Of a stretch of 14,381 nt of DNA, positions 7,815-14,381 are shown piece by piece. The stretch is from Bacteroidota bacterium. GTDB lineage: Bacteria > Bacteroidota > Bacteroidia > Flavobacteriales > Flavobacteriaceae. Under the pieces are notes generated by a model, which was not told where the DNA came from, did no database searches, and worked only from the letters and a program-made list of their open reading frames with translations. The translations under genes were made by a program, and so were the position numbers. The stretch covers positions 1 to 14,381 of the forward strand of contig JAEWLN010000021.1 in the NCBI GenBank assembly GCA_023457535.1. Direction: 5' to 3'. Position 1 is the stretch's first letter. Every line of letters starts with the position of its first letter.

Positions 7815-8960
7815 ACGCGCCGCTGCGATCACGCGCAGGGTTTGTTTGACCTCTTGTGCAATGCGGCGCGCCTGGGCCATGTCCTGGTGAACGATTGTCA
7901 CGTGTCCCATTTTGCGGAACGGCCGGGTTTGGCGTTTTCCGTACAAATGCGGCGTGACGCCCGGAATGCCCATGATCTTTTCGATATTTTCGTATACCAC
8001 CGCGCCGGAATGGCCTTCTTCTCCCACAAGGTTGACCATAATGCCGGCCACTTTGCTGCCCGTATCGCCCAGCGCCAAATCGAGTATGGCGCGCAAATGG
8101 TTCTCGAACTGCGAGGTGTAGCTGGCCTCGATGGTGTGGTGGCCGGAATTGTGGGGGCGCGGGGCCACTTCATTGACAAGGATCTCATCGTCGTGGGTCT
8201 GGAACATTTCCACGGCCAGCAATCCCACGTGGTTGAATTGGTCCGACACCTGTAATGCGACCGCGCGCGCTTTCTGGGCTACGGCCTCTTCGATGCGCGC
8301 CGGGCAAATGACGTATTCTACCTGGTTGGCCTCGGGGTGGAATTCCATTTCCACGAGCGGATACGTGGCCACCTGTCCGGATGCGCTGCGCGCAACAATA
8401 ACGGAGAGTTCGTTTTTGAACGGGATCATCGCCTCTGCAATGCACTGGCCGTCGGGCAGGCCGTCGAGATCCCCTGCACACCGCACGACCTTTACACCGT
8501 TGCCGTCGTACCCGAATTCGGCACTTTTCCACACGAACGGGAATGACGCCGGATTGTCTTTAAGATCGGACAGCGTGCTGAATCTTTGGTAAGGCGCTGT
8601 CGGAATGCCGTGTTGGGCGTAAAAATCTTTTTGTCGGCCTTTGTGCTGGATTTGGCGCAGCGTGCGTGGCGACGGGTAAATACGCAAACCTTCTGATTCG
8701 AGTTTTTCAAGTGCTTCCACGTTGACCAGCTCGATTTCGAAGGTCAGGACATCGACTTTTTTGCCAAATTCGTAAACGGTTTCAAAATCCGTCAGGCTTC
8801 CCTGATAGAACTTGTTGCATCCTATGCGCCCGGGTGCCTGGTCGCTGGGGTCGAGCACATAGGTTTGGATGTCGAATTTGCGCGTTTCGGCCAGCAGCAT
8901 TTTGCCGAGCTGCCCGCCGCCGAGGATGCCGAGTTTGAAATCGGAGGAAAAATAATTCAT
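7812..8960 (-). CDS. purK: N5-carboxyaminoimidazole ribonucleotide synthase
   Basis: ATP-grasp enzyme that carboxylates aminoimidazole ribonucleotide with bicarbonate and ATP to N5-CAIR, the substrate of PurE. The protein has 382 residues, usual for the family. The N-terminal dinucleotide-like fold has LGILGGGQLGKM at 10-21. The ATP-grasp nucleotide-binding part has KSAEFGYDGNG at 145-155. The metal/phosphate site is VNEVAPRPHNSGHH at 262-275 with Asn263 and Glu264. The start is ATG 8960; a longer frame reaching 9161 would add 67 residues that cross the promoter. A textbook promoter stands 20 bases upstream. purE follows on the same strand after 145 bases, so the two probably form one unit interrupted by a structured element. 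Its stop codon is part of that element. Confidence 0.97.
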   Translation of the reverse strand: MNYFSSDFKLGILGGGQLGKMLLAETRKFDIQTYVLDPSDQAPGRIGCNKFYQGSLTDFETVYEFGKKVDVLTFEIELVNVEALEKLESEGLRIYPSPRTLRQIQHKGRQKDFYAQHGIPTAPYQRFSTLSDLKDNPASFPFVWKSAEFGYDGNGVKVVRCAGDLDGLPDGQCIAEAMIPFKNELSVIVARSASGQVATYPLVEMEFHPEANQVEYVICPARIEEAVAQKARAVALQVSDQFNHVGLLAVEMFQTHDDEILVNEVAPRPHNSGHHTIEASYTSQFENHLRAILDLALGDTGSKVAGIMVNLVGEEGHSGAVVYENIEKIMGIPGVTPHLYGKRQTRPFRKMGHVTIVHQDMAQARRIAQEVKQTLRVIAAAR

Positions 8961-8978
8961 CGTTGTGTTGTTGTAGCA

Positions 8979-9009
8979 CAAAGATAGGTTTCTTTTGGTT
9001 TGTTTCAAA
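8979..9009 (-). promoter_or_regulatory. Promoter of purK (TTTG-N19-TATCTTTG)
   Basis: On the minus strand, TTTG (9009-9006) is followed by exactly 19 bases and TATCTTTG (8986-8979), a full match to the Bacteroidota primary sigma factor consensus TTTG / TAnnTTTG. The leader before the purK ATG would be only about 13-18 bases. This is one of the two strongest promoter calls in the window. Confidence 0.85.
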
Positions 9010-9166
9010 TGCAAATTGCAATGTCGCGATCCACCCGCACAAACGTCTGTTTTACACCGCGGTGGCGTCATAAATTTTGTAAATTTATCAGGAGGTTTGA
9101 AAACGGCGCACAGCGTGGAATATCGGAACTTGAACCTCAAAGTCAATAGATCAAAAACCAAATACT

Positions 9167-9607
9167 ATGAAAACAATTCAAAAAACAGCGCAAATAAGCG
9201 CTTCAAAGGACAAAGTGTGGAACGTTTTGCTAGAAGACCGGTACAACCGCATCTGGATGGCCGAATTTATGGAAGGCTCGCATGCCCGCACGGATTGGAT
9301 CGTAGGCCACAAAGTGCGTTTCGTGGACAACGACAACAATGGGATTGTTGGCACGATCAAAACCAAACAGCCTTATGATGCAGTTGAAATCGTCTACCAC
9401 GGCGAAGTGCGCAACGGCCAGGACGATCTTGAGAGCGAAATGGCGCGTTCTTTAAACGGAACACGCGAAAACTATTACCTTTCCGAGTCTGATGGCGTGA
9501 CCACGCTTCGCGTTGAAGTGGACATGCACGACGACTGGTACCAGATGATGGATGAAGCCTGGGACCGCGCGCTTGTCAAAATCAACGATTTGTCCATTTC
9601 CCTTTAA
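9167..9607 (+). CDS. SRPBCC (START-like) domain protein
   Basis: Cytoplasmic protein of 146 residues with the pattern of the SRPBCC / AHSA1-like fold, a helix-grip domain that encloses a hydrophobic ligand. It starts IQKTAQISASKDKVWNVLLE, the typical first strand and helix in which a Trp follows K-x-x-V. GHKVRFVDNDNNGIVGTI and the ESDGVTTLRVEVDMHDD segment fit the curved sheet, and the final helix is MMDEAWDRALVKINDL. The natural ligand is unknown; a polyketide cyclase or Hsp90-activator role is not supported by anything specific. A DoxX-like membrane protein follows after 17 bases, so the two are probably co-transcribed. The 206-base region upstream holds the divergent purK promoter; no exact TAnnTTTG box was seen for this gene. 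Confidence 0.85.
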   Translation: MKTIQKTAQISASKDKVWNVLLEDRYNRIWMAEFMEGSHARTDWIVGHKVRFVDNDNNGIVGTIKTKQPYDAVEIVYHGEVRNGQDDLESEMARSLNGTRENYYLSESDGVTTLRVEVDMHDDWYQMMDEAWDRALVKINDLSISL

Positions 9608-9624
9608 CCCCTAAAACCCTGTTT

Positions 9625-10005
9625 ATGAGAATTGCCGTCATTGTCGTCCGCATACTGCTTGGACTGATGTTTTTGTTCGCATCGATCACGTATTTCTTTT
9701 TTATGCCCTCGCCGCCACCCATACCGGACGGACCGATGAAAACCTTTAACGAAGGGCTTGCCGCGTCCGGTTATCTGATGAACCTTGTAAAATGCCTGGA
9801 ATTGCTTTGCGGGCTGGCGTTTGTGACCGGATTTTTCGTGCCGCTGGCCAATTTGGTCATACTGCCGGTATCGGTCAATATTTTTTTCGTGCATGCCTTC
9901 ATGGGCCCCGAACAATTGCCGATCGCTGCTGGGGTGTTACTCGCCAACCTGTTTTTGATTTATGTGTACCGCGCGCGTTATGCGGGCGTTTTTGCTGTCA
10001 AATAA
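9625..10005 (+). CDS. DoxX-family small membrane protein
   Basis: Inner-membrane protein of 126 residues with four hydrophobic segments, roughly at 3-24, 49-70, 70-93 and 98-118. The N-terminal RILLGLMFLFASITYFF and the later Leu/Gly-rich helices follow the DoxX / DoxD-like pattern. FMPSPPPIPDGPMKTFNEGL lies in the loop after the first helix, a layout common in Bacteroidota members. The biochemical function of this family in flavobacteria is not established; links to quinones or redox stress come from other members. It starts at ATG 9625, 17 bases after the SRPBCC gene. No clear terminator follows before the tRNA-Leu promoter. Confidence 0.85.
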   Translation: MRIAVIVVRILLGLMFLFASITYFFFMPSPPPIPDGPMKTFNEGLAASGYLMNLVKCLELLCGLAFVTGFFVPLANLVILPVSVNIFFVHAFMGPEQLPIAAGVLLANLFLIYVYRARYAGVFAVK

Positions 10006-10089
10006 ATGATTTTAAGCCGATTGTCGCCCGTAAGGGTTTGGATGGTAGGATGATGGGTGGGCTACTAAAAAAAATTAAATCCGGAGCAC

Positions 10090-10119
10090 TTGTTTTACTG
10101 AAAATAAATATTACTTTTG
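10090..10119 (+). promoter_or_regulatory. Promoter of tRNA-Leu (TTG-N19-TACTTTTG)
   Basis: TTG (10090-10092), 19 bases, then TACTTTTG (10112-10119) is an exact TAnnTTTG box at canonical spacing. Transcription would start only a few bases before the mature tRNA at 10131. The core is bracketed by a 7-base inverted repeat, GGAGCAC (10083-10089) and GTGCTCC (10119-10125). Confidence 0.8.
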
Positions 10120-10130
10120 TGCTCCTGAAT

Positions 10131-10213
10131 GCCCTAGTGGCGAAATTGGTAGACGCACTGTGTTCAGGTCGCAGCGCCTTATGGGTGTGCTGGTTCGAAT
10201 CCAGTCTAGGGCA
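10131..10213 (+). tRNA. tRNA-Leu, anticodon CAG
   Basis: Reads CUG codons. The acceptor stem is GCCCTAG (10131-10137) with CTAGGGC (10206-10212), and A10213 is the discriminator base. The D arm is GCG / CGC with GGTAGA in the loop. The anticodon stem is CTGTG / CGCAG around TTCAGGT, with CAG at 10165-10167. A long variable arm, as expected for leucine tRNA, precedes the T arm CTGG-TTCGAAT-CCAG. The 3' CCA is not encoded. A terminator hairpin follows within a few bases, so it is a single-gene transcript. Confidence 0.97.
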
Positions 10214-10214
10214 C

Positions 10215-10245
10215 AAAAAAGCCGCTCAATCGAGCGGCTTTTTTT
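10215..10245. terminator. Bidirectional terminator shared by tRNA-Leu and the lipoprotein gene
   Basis: GCCGCTC (10221-10227) pairs with GAGCGGC (10232-10238) around AATC, flanked by A6 on the left and T7 on the right. It can therefore end the plus-strand tRNA transcript and the minus-strand lipoprotein transcript. The stop codon of the lipoprotein gene (10246-10244) overlaps the T/A tract. Confidence 0.9.
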
Positions 10246-10693
10246 ATTCTCCAATTGCTTTGGTAATGGTTGTTGTGACAATGTCGTCCTGTGTTTCGTC
10301 GTCTTCGTCTGCCAAAGCTACAGGCGCAGTGATGGTCTCGATAAGAACTTCCTCGCGGTAAATGTTCAGCGTACAGGTTTGGACCGTGCCGGTGGTGTTG
10401 CGGCATTTGGTCTGTAAAAAAGCCATCTGCGGCATTTTGTTGTACAACGCAATCATGGTTGAATACCAGGACGTGTTGGTTCCGTCCGGACCTGCGTGTC
10501 CGTAAAAAAGATCGCCATCGCCCATTTTGTAGCTGATCTGGGTAATGATGTCGGCGCTGGCCACTACTTCATACTTTACTTCCACTCCAATCGGCGGTCC
10601 GGGGATGATGATGTTTTGTTTGTCGTCGTTGTCAGAACACGATGCAAGTGCAACAGCGGCGGCCATAGCAAAGGCGGTTTTGAATATTTTCAT
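10244..10693 (-). CDS. Small predicted surface lipoprotein with a beta-sandwich-like domain
   Basis: Protein of 149 residues starting at ATG 10693; a TTG three codons upstream is less likely. A lipoprotein signal peptide ends in LASC with Cys19 as the lipidated residue. The next residues, SDNDD, are acidic and resemble the lipoprotein export signal described for Bacteroidota surface lipoproteins (SDDFE-type in flavobacteria), so it may be displayed on the outside. Residues about 30-130 alternate like beta strands (VEVKYEVVASADIITQISYK, then TCTLNIYREEVLIETITAP) and recall MmpS-like accessory proteins of Bacteroidota. There is no catalytic motif. The C-terminus is acidic (ADEDDETQDD) before a short tail. 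It lies 50 bases after the last gene of the phytochrome operon and may have its own promoter. Function unknown. Confidence 0.85.
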   Translation of the reverse strand: MKIFKTAFAMAAAVALASCSDNDDKQNIIIPGPPIGVEVKYEVVASADIITQISYKMGDGDLFYGHAGPDGTNTSWYSTMIALYNKMPQMAFLQTKCRNTTGTVQTCTLNIYREEVLIETITAPVALADEDDETQDDIVTTTITKAIGE

Positions 10694-10709
10694 AGGTTTC
10701 AATTTGGGC

Positions 10710-10738
10710 CAAATATCGGCAAAAAATCAGCGCGACAA
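10710..10738 (-). promoter_or_regulatory. Possible promoter of the lipoprotein gene (TTG-N18-GATATTTG)
   Basis: On the minus strand, TTG (10738-10736) is followed by 18 bases and GATATTTG (10717-10710), one mismatch from TAnnTTTG. It lies entirely between the stop of the upstream gene (10743) and the lipoprotein ATG. It would let the lipoprotein be made independently of the phytochrome operon. Confidence 0.45.
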
Positions 10739-10742
10739 TGTT

Positions 10743-11291
10743 TTAACGGCCGATTTTTCGCAACACATCGCGGCTCGCTGCCTGATAACCCGCCGAATGG
10801 TGCGGATAGCCCTGTTCGAGGATCACCCTTAATTCCGGATACACCCAATCGTGAACACGCCCGGTTTGCAGCAGCGTGCGCATGGCATACGCTTTGGAGG
10901 CCACTTTTGCCGGGCCTATGAGCCAATCAAAGCAAACTTCGGTGATTTTAACCAATTGCCGATCGGACAAAAAATCGCCTGATTTGAAATGGTACCCTAC
11001 GGCGAACAGCGCAATTTTGGACATCGACCGGACCGCGCCATCGTGCGAGAGTCGCGGCAACACCTCACAAAACGGCTCCAGATAAGTTTCCAGCCACTGA
11101 ATTTTTCTTTCCAGAACAAGCTCGGTAATCCAGCACGCCTTGTGGTGGTGTGCGTCAAGGGGATTCAGCGCCACGCGCATCAAATCTTCAAACAAACCGG
11201 GTTGCGCAAAGACCATTGCGGCCAGTTCGTCGCGTATGGGTCTGTGGGCCGTGCTTTGCGCGATGCGGCGATAAAAATCGGCGTGGGTCAC
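10743..11291 (-). CDS. Small all-helical (HEAT-like) protein of unknown function, last gene of the phytochrome operon
   Basis: Protein of 182 residues, predicted all-helical, with repeated amphipathic helices that look like HEAT/ARM-type repeats. It belongs to a flavobacterial family recognisable by HHKACWITELV near 49-59, HDGAVRSMSK at 83-92 and AYAMRTL near 133. From memory, relatives are sometimes labelled adenylosuccinate lyase, but nothing of that enzyme's signature is present. The start is taken as GTG 11291, because its GTGA overlaps the stop of the phytochrome gene by four bases, a sign of translational coupling. The next in-frame ATG is 25 codons further in and would cut the first helix. 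A longer frame up to 11408 would run deep into the phytochrome gene. It could act as an adaptor for the kinase, but this is inferred from position only. Confidence 0.75.
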   Translation of the reverse strand: MTHADFYRRIAQSTAHRPIRDELAAMVFAQPGLFEDLMRVALNPLDAHHHKACWITELVLERKIQWLETYLEPFCEVLPRLSHDGAVRSMSKIALFAVGYHFKSGDFLSDRQLVKITEVCFDWLIGPAKVASKAYAMRTLLQTGRVHDWVYPELRVILEQGYPHHSAGYQAASRDVLRKIGR

Positions 11292-13564
11292 GGCAGTGTT
11301 ATTTGCGAAGGCCGTATCACCGGAAAATAAAGTGTAAATACCGCGCCTTGGTCGGGCAGGCCTGAAGCGGTGATCGATCCGCCGTGGGTTTGCATGATCT
11401 TGCGGCACAACGCCAGCCCTACGCCGGATCCTTTATATTCATTGGTACTGTGCAAACGCGTAAAAATATGGAAAATCGATTCGGCGTATTTGGCTTCAAA
11501 CCCGATGCCGTTATCCTGAAGCCGTACCACATGGCACATTGAACTTTTGTCGAACGGATTGGGCGCGGTTCCGAGTGAAGTAATCTTCAGCACGGGTTTG
11601 CGATGCGCCGCGGCATATTTGAGTGCGTTGAGGATGATGTTTGAAAAAAGCTGTTTGAGCAAAAATGGGACGCCGTCAATTTTTGGAAGTACATCGCGTG
11701 TGATGTCGGCGTTGAGTTCACGCGCCATTTCCTGCAAATCGCGCAGGATTTCGTCGATGACCTGGTTTAAGTCGACCGTTTCAAACGCGTCTTTGCTGTA
11801 TTTGATGCGCGTATATTTGAGGATGTCGATCAGCAGCGTTTGCATTCTGTTGGCCGAATTGTTGATCCGGTGCAATGCGTCCAGCGTCTGTTGCGAGAAG
11901 TGCTCGTCTTCTTTGGAGAATAGCCGTGAGGAAATCAGCTGGATTTTGCGCAGCGGTTCCTGCAAATCGTGCGTACTGATCCAGTTGATGTTCTCGAGCT
12001 CGGCATTGGTCGCTTTAAGTACTTCAGTCAAAGAGCGGTATTTTTCCTCTTCCTGGCTCAGCATCCAGAACCCGATCTGTTTTTGCAGCGTATGGGCGTA
12101 ATTGGCTGCCGCATTGAGTTCTGGTTGCAGCCAGTCTTTACTCCTGTTTTTGACGATTTGCTTCCACAAGTTGAACGAATTACGCGGATGCAGCCCGTTT
12201 TGGTCCTTGACGATGGCTTTGTTCGGATCGCCGCCCCAATGTACCTCGGTTTGCGTTTCGGGCCGGTACCAGATAATGCAGTTGCCATTGTCCAGCGAAT
12301 GATAGATCACGCCCGATACCGTCGTAGACAATGCAGCGAGTTCCGGCAGATAATGCGCAATTTTATCGGAGAAAAAATTCGTCTGGTTCGAATGGTTCGC
12401 CAACCAGGCGGCCAGCATGCGTATGTCCTGAGCTCCGGGCACCAGGCCGCTTGAATAGATGTGTCCGCCAATGAGCATCGACACGCCCGCGGCATTGCAC
12501 AATTTAAGCAGCTCCGGATTGACGCTGATGATTTTAAACGATTCGTCGATGGGCGGTAAATTCAATCCGTTCATTTTTTCGAGCGCGATGTTGGTCTTGC
12601 GCGAAATATCGTATTCTTCGTTCGATTGCCTTACATCAATTTGCGAGGTGATGAACTGGCCCTGCAATTGGGCCGCCAGGCGAATTTCCGGCGTGATGTT
12701 CTTGGGCGAATAATGGTGACAGGCGATGAGTCCCCAAAGCCGTCCGCGGTGCACGAGCGAAATGGTCAGTGTAGCGCCCACGCCCATGTTTTGCAGGTAT
12801 TCCACGTGGATCGGGGAGGTGCTCCGCAATACGGAAATACTCAGGTCGAGGTGGGTGCCGGTCTCGTCGATGGTGTAAATCGGGACCGGTTTGTAATTGA
12901 TGTCGACAATGATGCGCAAAAGATTTCTCATATAAAGCTCGCGCGCCTGAACCGGAATATCGGTATGCGGATAATGCAGTCCGAGGAACGGTTCGAGGTC
13001 TTCACGGCAATCTTCGGCAAAAACTTCTCCGTTGTACTCTTTGTCAAACCGGTACACCATCACGCGGTCGTAGCCCGTCATTTCGCGGGTTCCTTTGGCC
13101 ACGAGCGTACAAAGTTCCTTGAGCGTATTGGTGTTGTTCATGTACGAAACAAACTGGACGGTCTGGCTGTATACATCGGTCAGGTTTTTAGGATTGGCTT
13201 CGGCAGGTTCGGCCTCGAGTATGTACACCGATCCGTTGTGGTGGATGCTGCACAAAAAGTGCATATCGTTAAAAACCATCTGAAGCGGTGCCGCAGAAAG
13301 GATCAGGTTTTGTCCGATGTATTGCCCGAACAATCGCGCCACAGTATCCCCAAAGGCAGTCTCAAGGTCTTTCCCGAGCAGTTGTGACGGCGTTTGGCCG
13401 ATGTATTGGTCCGTATTGCCGCTGCAAAAAACGATGGTATGCGACGCGGGTTCGATCGCGAGCAAAAAACCATGCGGCTGTATGCTTCCGGGAATATGTA
13501 TCGGCTCGTGTTCGCAATTGGTCAGGTTGACGATATCGCGGTTTACAATGTCCCTGATGTTCAT
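11288..13564 (-). CDS. bphP: Bacteriophytochrome, biliverdin-binding light-sensing histidine kinase
   Basis: Red/far-red photoreceptor that autophosphorylates on histidine, 758 residues, cytoplasmic. Order: PAS (about 15-120) with Cys17 in NCEHEPIHIPGSIQPHG, the biliverdin-attaching cysteine of bacterial phytochromes; GAF (about 135-310) with TDIPVQARELY, where Asp202 is the pocket aspartate, and His253 and His283 near the chromophore; PHY (about 325-500) with tongue motifs WGGDP at 443-447 and PRNSF at 460-464. The kinase follows: phospho-acceptor His532 in STHDLQEPLRK, N-box Asn642/Asn646, DNGIGF at 684-689 and GSGVGLAL at 712-719. All key residues are present, so it should be active. ATG 13564 overlaps the heme oxygenase stop (ATGA), and its own stop overlaps the next gene (GTGA). 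The N-terminus carries RDIVN twice in a row, encoded by different codons. Confidence 0.97.
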   Translation of the reverse strand: MNIRDIVNRDIVNLTNCEHEPIHIPGSIQPHGFLLAIEPASHTIVFCSGNTDQYIGQTPSQLLGKDLETAFGDTVARLFGQYIGQNLILSAAPLQMVFNDMHFLCSIHHNGSVYILEAEPAEANPKNLTDVYSQTVQFVSYMNNTNTLKELCTLVAKGTREMTGYDRVMVYRFDKEYNGEVFAEDCREDLEPFLGLHYPHTDIPVQARELYMRNLLRIIVDINYKPVPIYTIDETGTHLDLSISVLRSTSPIHVEYLQNMGVGATLTISLVHRGRLWGLIACHHYSPKNITPEIRLAAQLQGQFITSQIDVRQSNEEYDISRKTNIALEKMNGLNLPPIDESFKIISVNPELLKLCNAAGVSMLIGGHIYSSGLVPGAQDIRMLAAWLANHSNQTNFFSDKIAHYLPELAALSTTVSGVIYHSLDNGNCIIWYRPETQTEVHWGGDPNKAIVKDQNGLHPRNSFNLWKQIVKNRSKDWLQPELNAAANYAHTLQKQIGFWMLSQEEEKYRSLTEVLKATNAELENINWISTHDLQEPLRKIQLISSRLFSKEDEHFSQQTLDALHRINNSANRMQTLLIDILKYTRIKYSKDAFETVDLNQVIDEILRDLQEMARELNADITRDVLPKIDGVPFLLKQLFSNIILNALKYAAAHRKPVLKITSLGTAPNPFDKSSMCHVVRLQDNGIGFEAKYAESIFHIFTRLHSTNEYKGSGVGLALCRKIMQTHGGSITASGLPDQGAVFTLYFPVIRPSQITLP

Positions 13565-14151
13565 GATTCCTGCGTCGAAAAATGAGTGTGGATAGCGTCA
13601 AACGCATGCTTTGCCCCGCGGATGATATCGTCGGGTCCGTGCACGGATGCGGATTGCTCCAATACGCCGAGGAATTCTTTCCAATACGCCCCGGTCTGGT
13701 GGCCGTACCCCCAAAAAAAACGCGCGCCGTTTTCGCCGGTAAGCCCAAGCGCAGATTCGACGTTTTTGCCAATGTAGCGGCCGCCCATCGTCGAGCCTTC
13801 TACCGTATACATGATGCCGAGCACAAAACCTATTGTTGCGCCATCAAGGTCAAATACGGTCGGGAAATCGCGCTGTTCGGCCTGGATTGCCGCAAGATCG
13901 CTGTCAATAAGGTGCAGTTTATGCCGCGTGGCCATGTTGGGCACTACATGGGCCAACATCGGAAAAATCCGCGTTTCGGTTTCAAATATTACCGCGCGCA
14001 TCAAACGCAGATAGTGCGCATACGCGGCCATCGTCAGTGTCGGCTGGGTCAGGGAGACTGACACCGGAAGGCTTTCTAATTGATTGTGGGATTCATGGGT
14101 GTCGGAACGCAATTGTTCCAAAAAAGAGCGTGTCGTGGTATTAAGAGTCAT
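13561..14151 (-). CDS. bphO: Biliverdin-producing heme oxygenase
   Basis: Opens heme to biliverdin, iron and CO; the biliverdin is the chromophore of the phytochrome encoded just downstream. The protein has 196 residues, normal for bacterial forms, and is all-helical and cytoplasmic. His22 in RSDTHESHNQLE is the expected proximal heme ligand, within the T-x-x-x-H-x-x-x-E pattern. The distal helix has the glycine-rich YTVEGSTMGGRYI at 115-127. The start is ATG 14151, three bases after the stop of the response regulator gene. Its stop overlaps the phytochrome start by four bases, which should tie the supply of chromophore to that of the apoprotein. The reductant it uses is not evident in the window. 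Confidence 0.95.
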   Translation of the reverse strand: MTLNTTTRSFLEQLRSDTHESHNQLESLPVSVSLTQPTLTMAAYAHYLRLMRAVIFETETRIFPMLAHVVPNMATRHKLHLIDSDLAAIQAEQRDFPTVFDLDGATIGFVLGIMYTVEGSTMGGRYIGKNVESALGLTGENGARFFWGYGHQTGAYWKEFLGVLEQSASVHGPDDIIRGAKHAFDAIHTHFSTQES

Positions 14152-14154
14152 TGG

Positions 14155-14381
14155 TTAAGCGCTGTAGAGAAAATTGGATGCGTTGGTTTCAAAAGTGTTC
14201 CAGTTGATGTTGAGTGTGTCCTCGATTGACTTTTTAAACTCTTCATACGAGGGCAGCTTTGGCAAATAAAAACTCGCCCCGAGCGAGCGGCTGCGCGCAA
14301 TATTTGCCTCATCTGTTGACGTGGAGAAGACCACCACCGGAATGTCTTTGATGCCTTCGGTCGATTTAAGTTCCTCAAGGA
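14155..14381 (-). CDS. Response regulator receiver domain protein (3' part, cut by window edge)
   Basis: C-terminal 74-75 residues of a CheY-like receiver, running off the right edge; the phospho-acceptor aspartate lies outside. The visible part begins LEELKSTEGIKDIPVVVFSTS, where the Ser/Thr after VVVFS is the conserved switch residue. SRSLGASFYLPK follows, with the conserved lysine; the usual Lys-Pro reads Lys-Leu-Pro. The final helix is YEEFKKSIEDTL. About 20 further residues end in NFLYSA with no DNA-binding or other output domain, so it is a stand-alone receiver at this end. It is the first visible gene of the phytochrome operon, three bases before bphO, and is the obvious candidate partner of the kinase. 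This resembles the single-domain regulators that accompany bacterial phytochromes. Confidence 0.85.
   Translation of the reverse strand, partial: LEELKSTEGIKDIPVVVFSTSTDEANIARSRSLGASFYLPKLPSYEEFKKSIEDTLNINWNTFETNASNFLYSA

Noticed and set aside
8961..9161. 67-residue N-terminal extension of PurK
   Set aside because: It crosses a full TTTG-N19-TATCTTTG promoter and has no similarity to the family.
9998..10216. 72-residue minus-strand reading frame covering tRNA-Leu (begins MCPRLDSNQ)
   Set aside because: It is the antisense of the tRNA gene; this is a well-known kind of false protein call.
10743..11291. Adenylosuccinate lyase
   Set aside because: Relatives are sometimes labelled this way, but the 182-residue helical protein lacks the lyase signature and is far too short.
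11292..11408. 39-residue extension of the HEAT-like protein upstream of GTG 11291
   Set aside because: It overlaps the kinase catalytic region in another frame; the GTGA overlap gives a more natural start.
1..14381. Mobile elements, CRISPR arrays, phage or defence genes
   Set aside because: No transposase, integrase, terminal repeats, spaced direct repeats or defence-type proteins were seen; apart from the two elements at purE the region is ordinary core-type chromosome.

Overview
The window looks like an ordinary chromosomal stretch of a member of the Bacteroidota, most likely a flavobacterium (Flavobacteriaceae). The protein families fit that group. Several intergenic regions carry the Bacteroidota -7 box TAnnTTTG, in two cases with a -33 TTG/TTTG element exactly 19 bases upstream. 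No Shine-Dalgarno sequences decide starts. Base composition looks rather GC-rich for a flavobacterium (judged by eye, not computed). I see no insertion sequence, phage gene, CRISPR array or broken gene, and no stretch over about 300 bases lacks a gene.

Left part (1-4972). On the minus strand are the 5' part of a group III truncated hemoglobin gene, cut by the window edge, and gcvP for the glycine cleavage P-protein, separated by a terminator hairpin whose T-run touches the hemoglobin start codon. Divergent from gcvP, on the plus strand, are a divergent UbiA-like membrane protein and a secreted PEGA-like protein, which ends at a strong terminator that probably works in both directions.

Middle part (5007-10245). 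Minus-strand genes encode an M3 oligopeptidase, PurE and PurK. purK has a textbook promoter, and purK-purE form the N5-CAIR route of purine synthesis. Two copies of one structured intergenic element flank purE in opposite orientations. They resemble an RNA/repeat family that recurs between flavobacterial genes, and one copy begins on the purK stop codon. On the plus strand follow a SRPBCC-domain protein, a DoxX-like membrane protein and tRNA-Leu(CAG), which has its own promoter and terminator.

Right part (10244-14381), all minus strand. A small predicted surface lipoprotein lies downstream of a compact light-sensing operon: response regulator (partial), heme oxygenase, bacteriophytochrome histidine kinase and a small helical-repeat protein. 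The last three genes overlap by four bases each (ATGA, GTGA), so they are probably translated in a coupled way. Heme oxygenase makes biliverdin, the phytochrome binds it through Cys17 and phosphorylates a partner, plausibly the response regulator. The role of the fourth protein is unknown, and it is the most interesting protein-level lead here. The paired RNA-like elements around purE are the most interesting non-coding lead.
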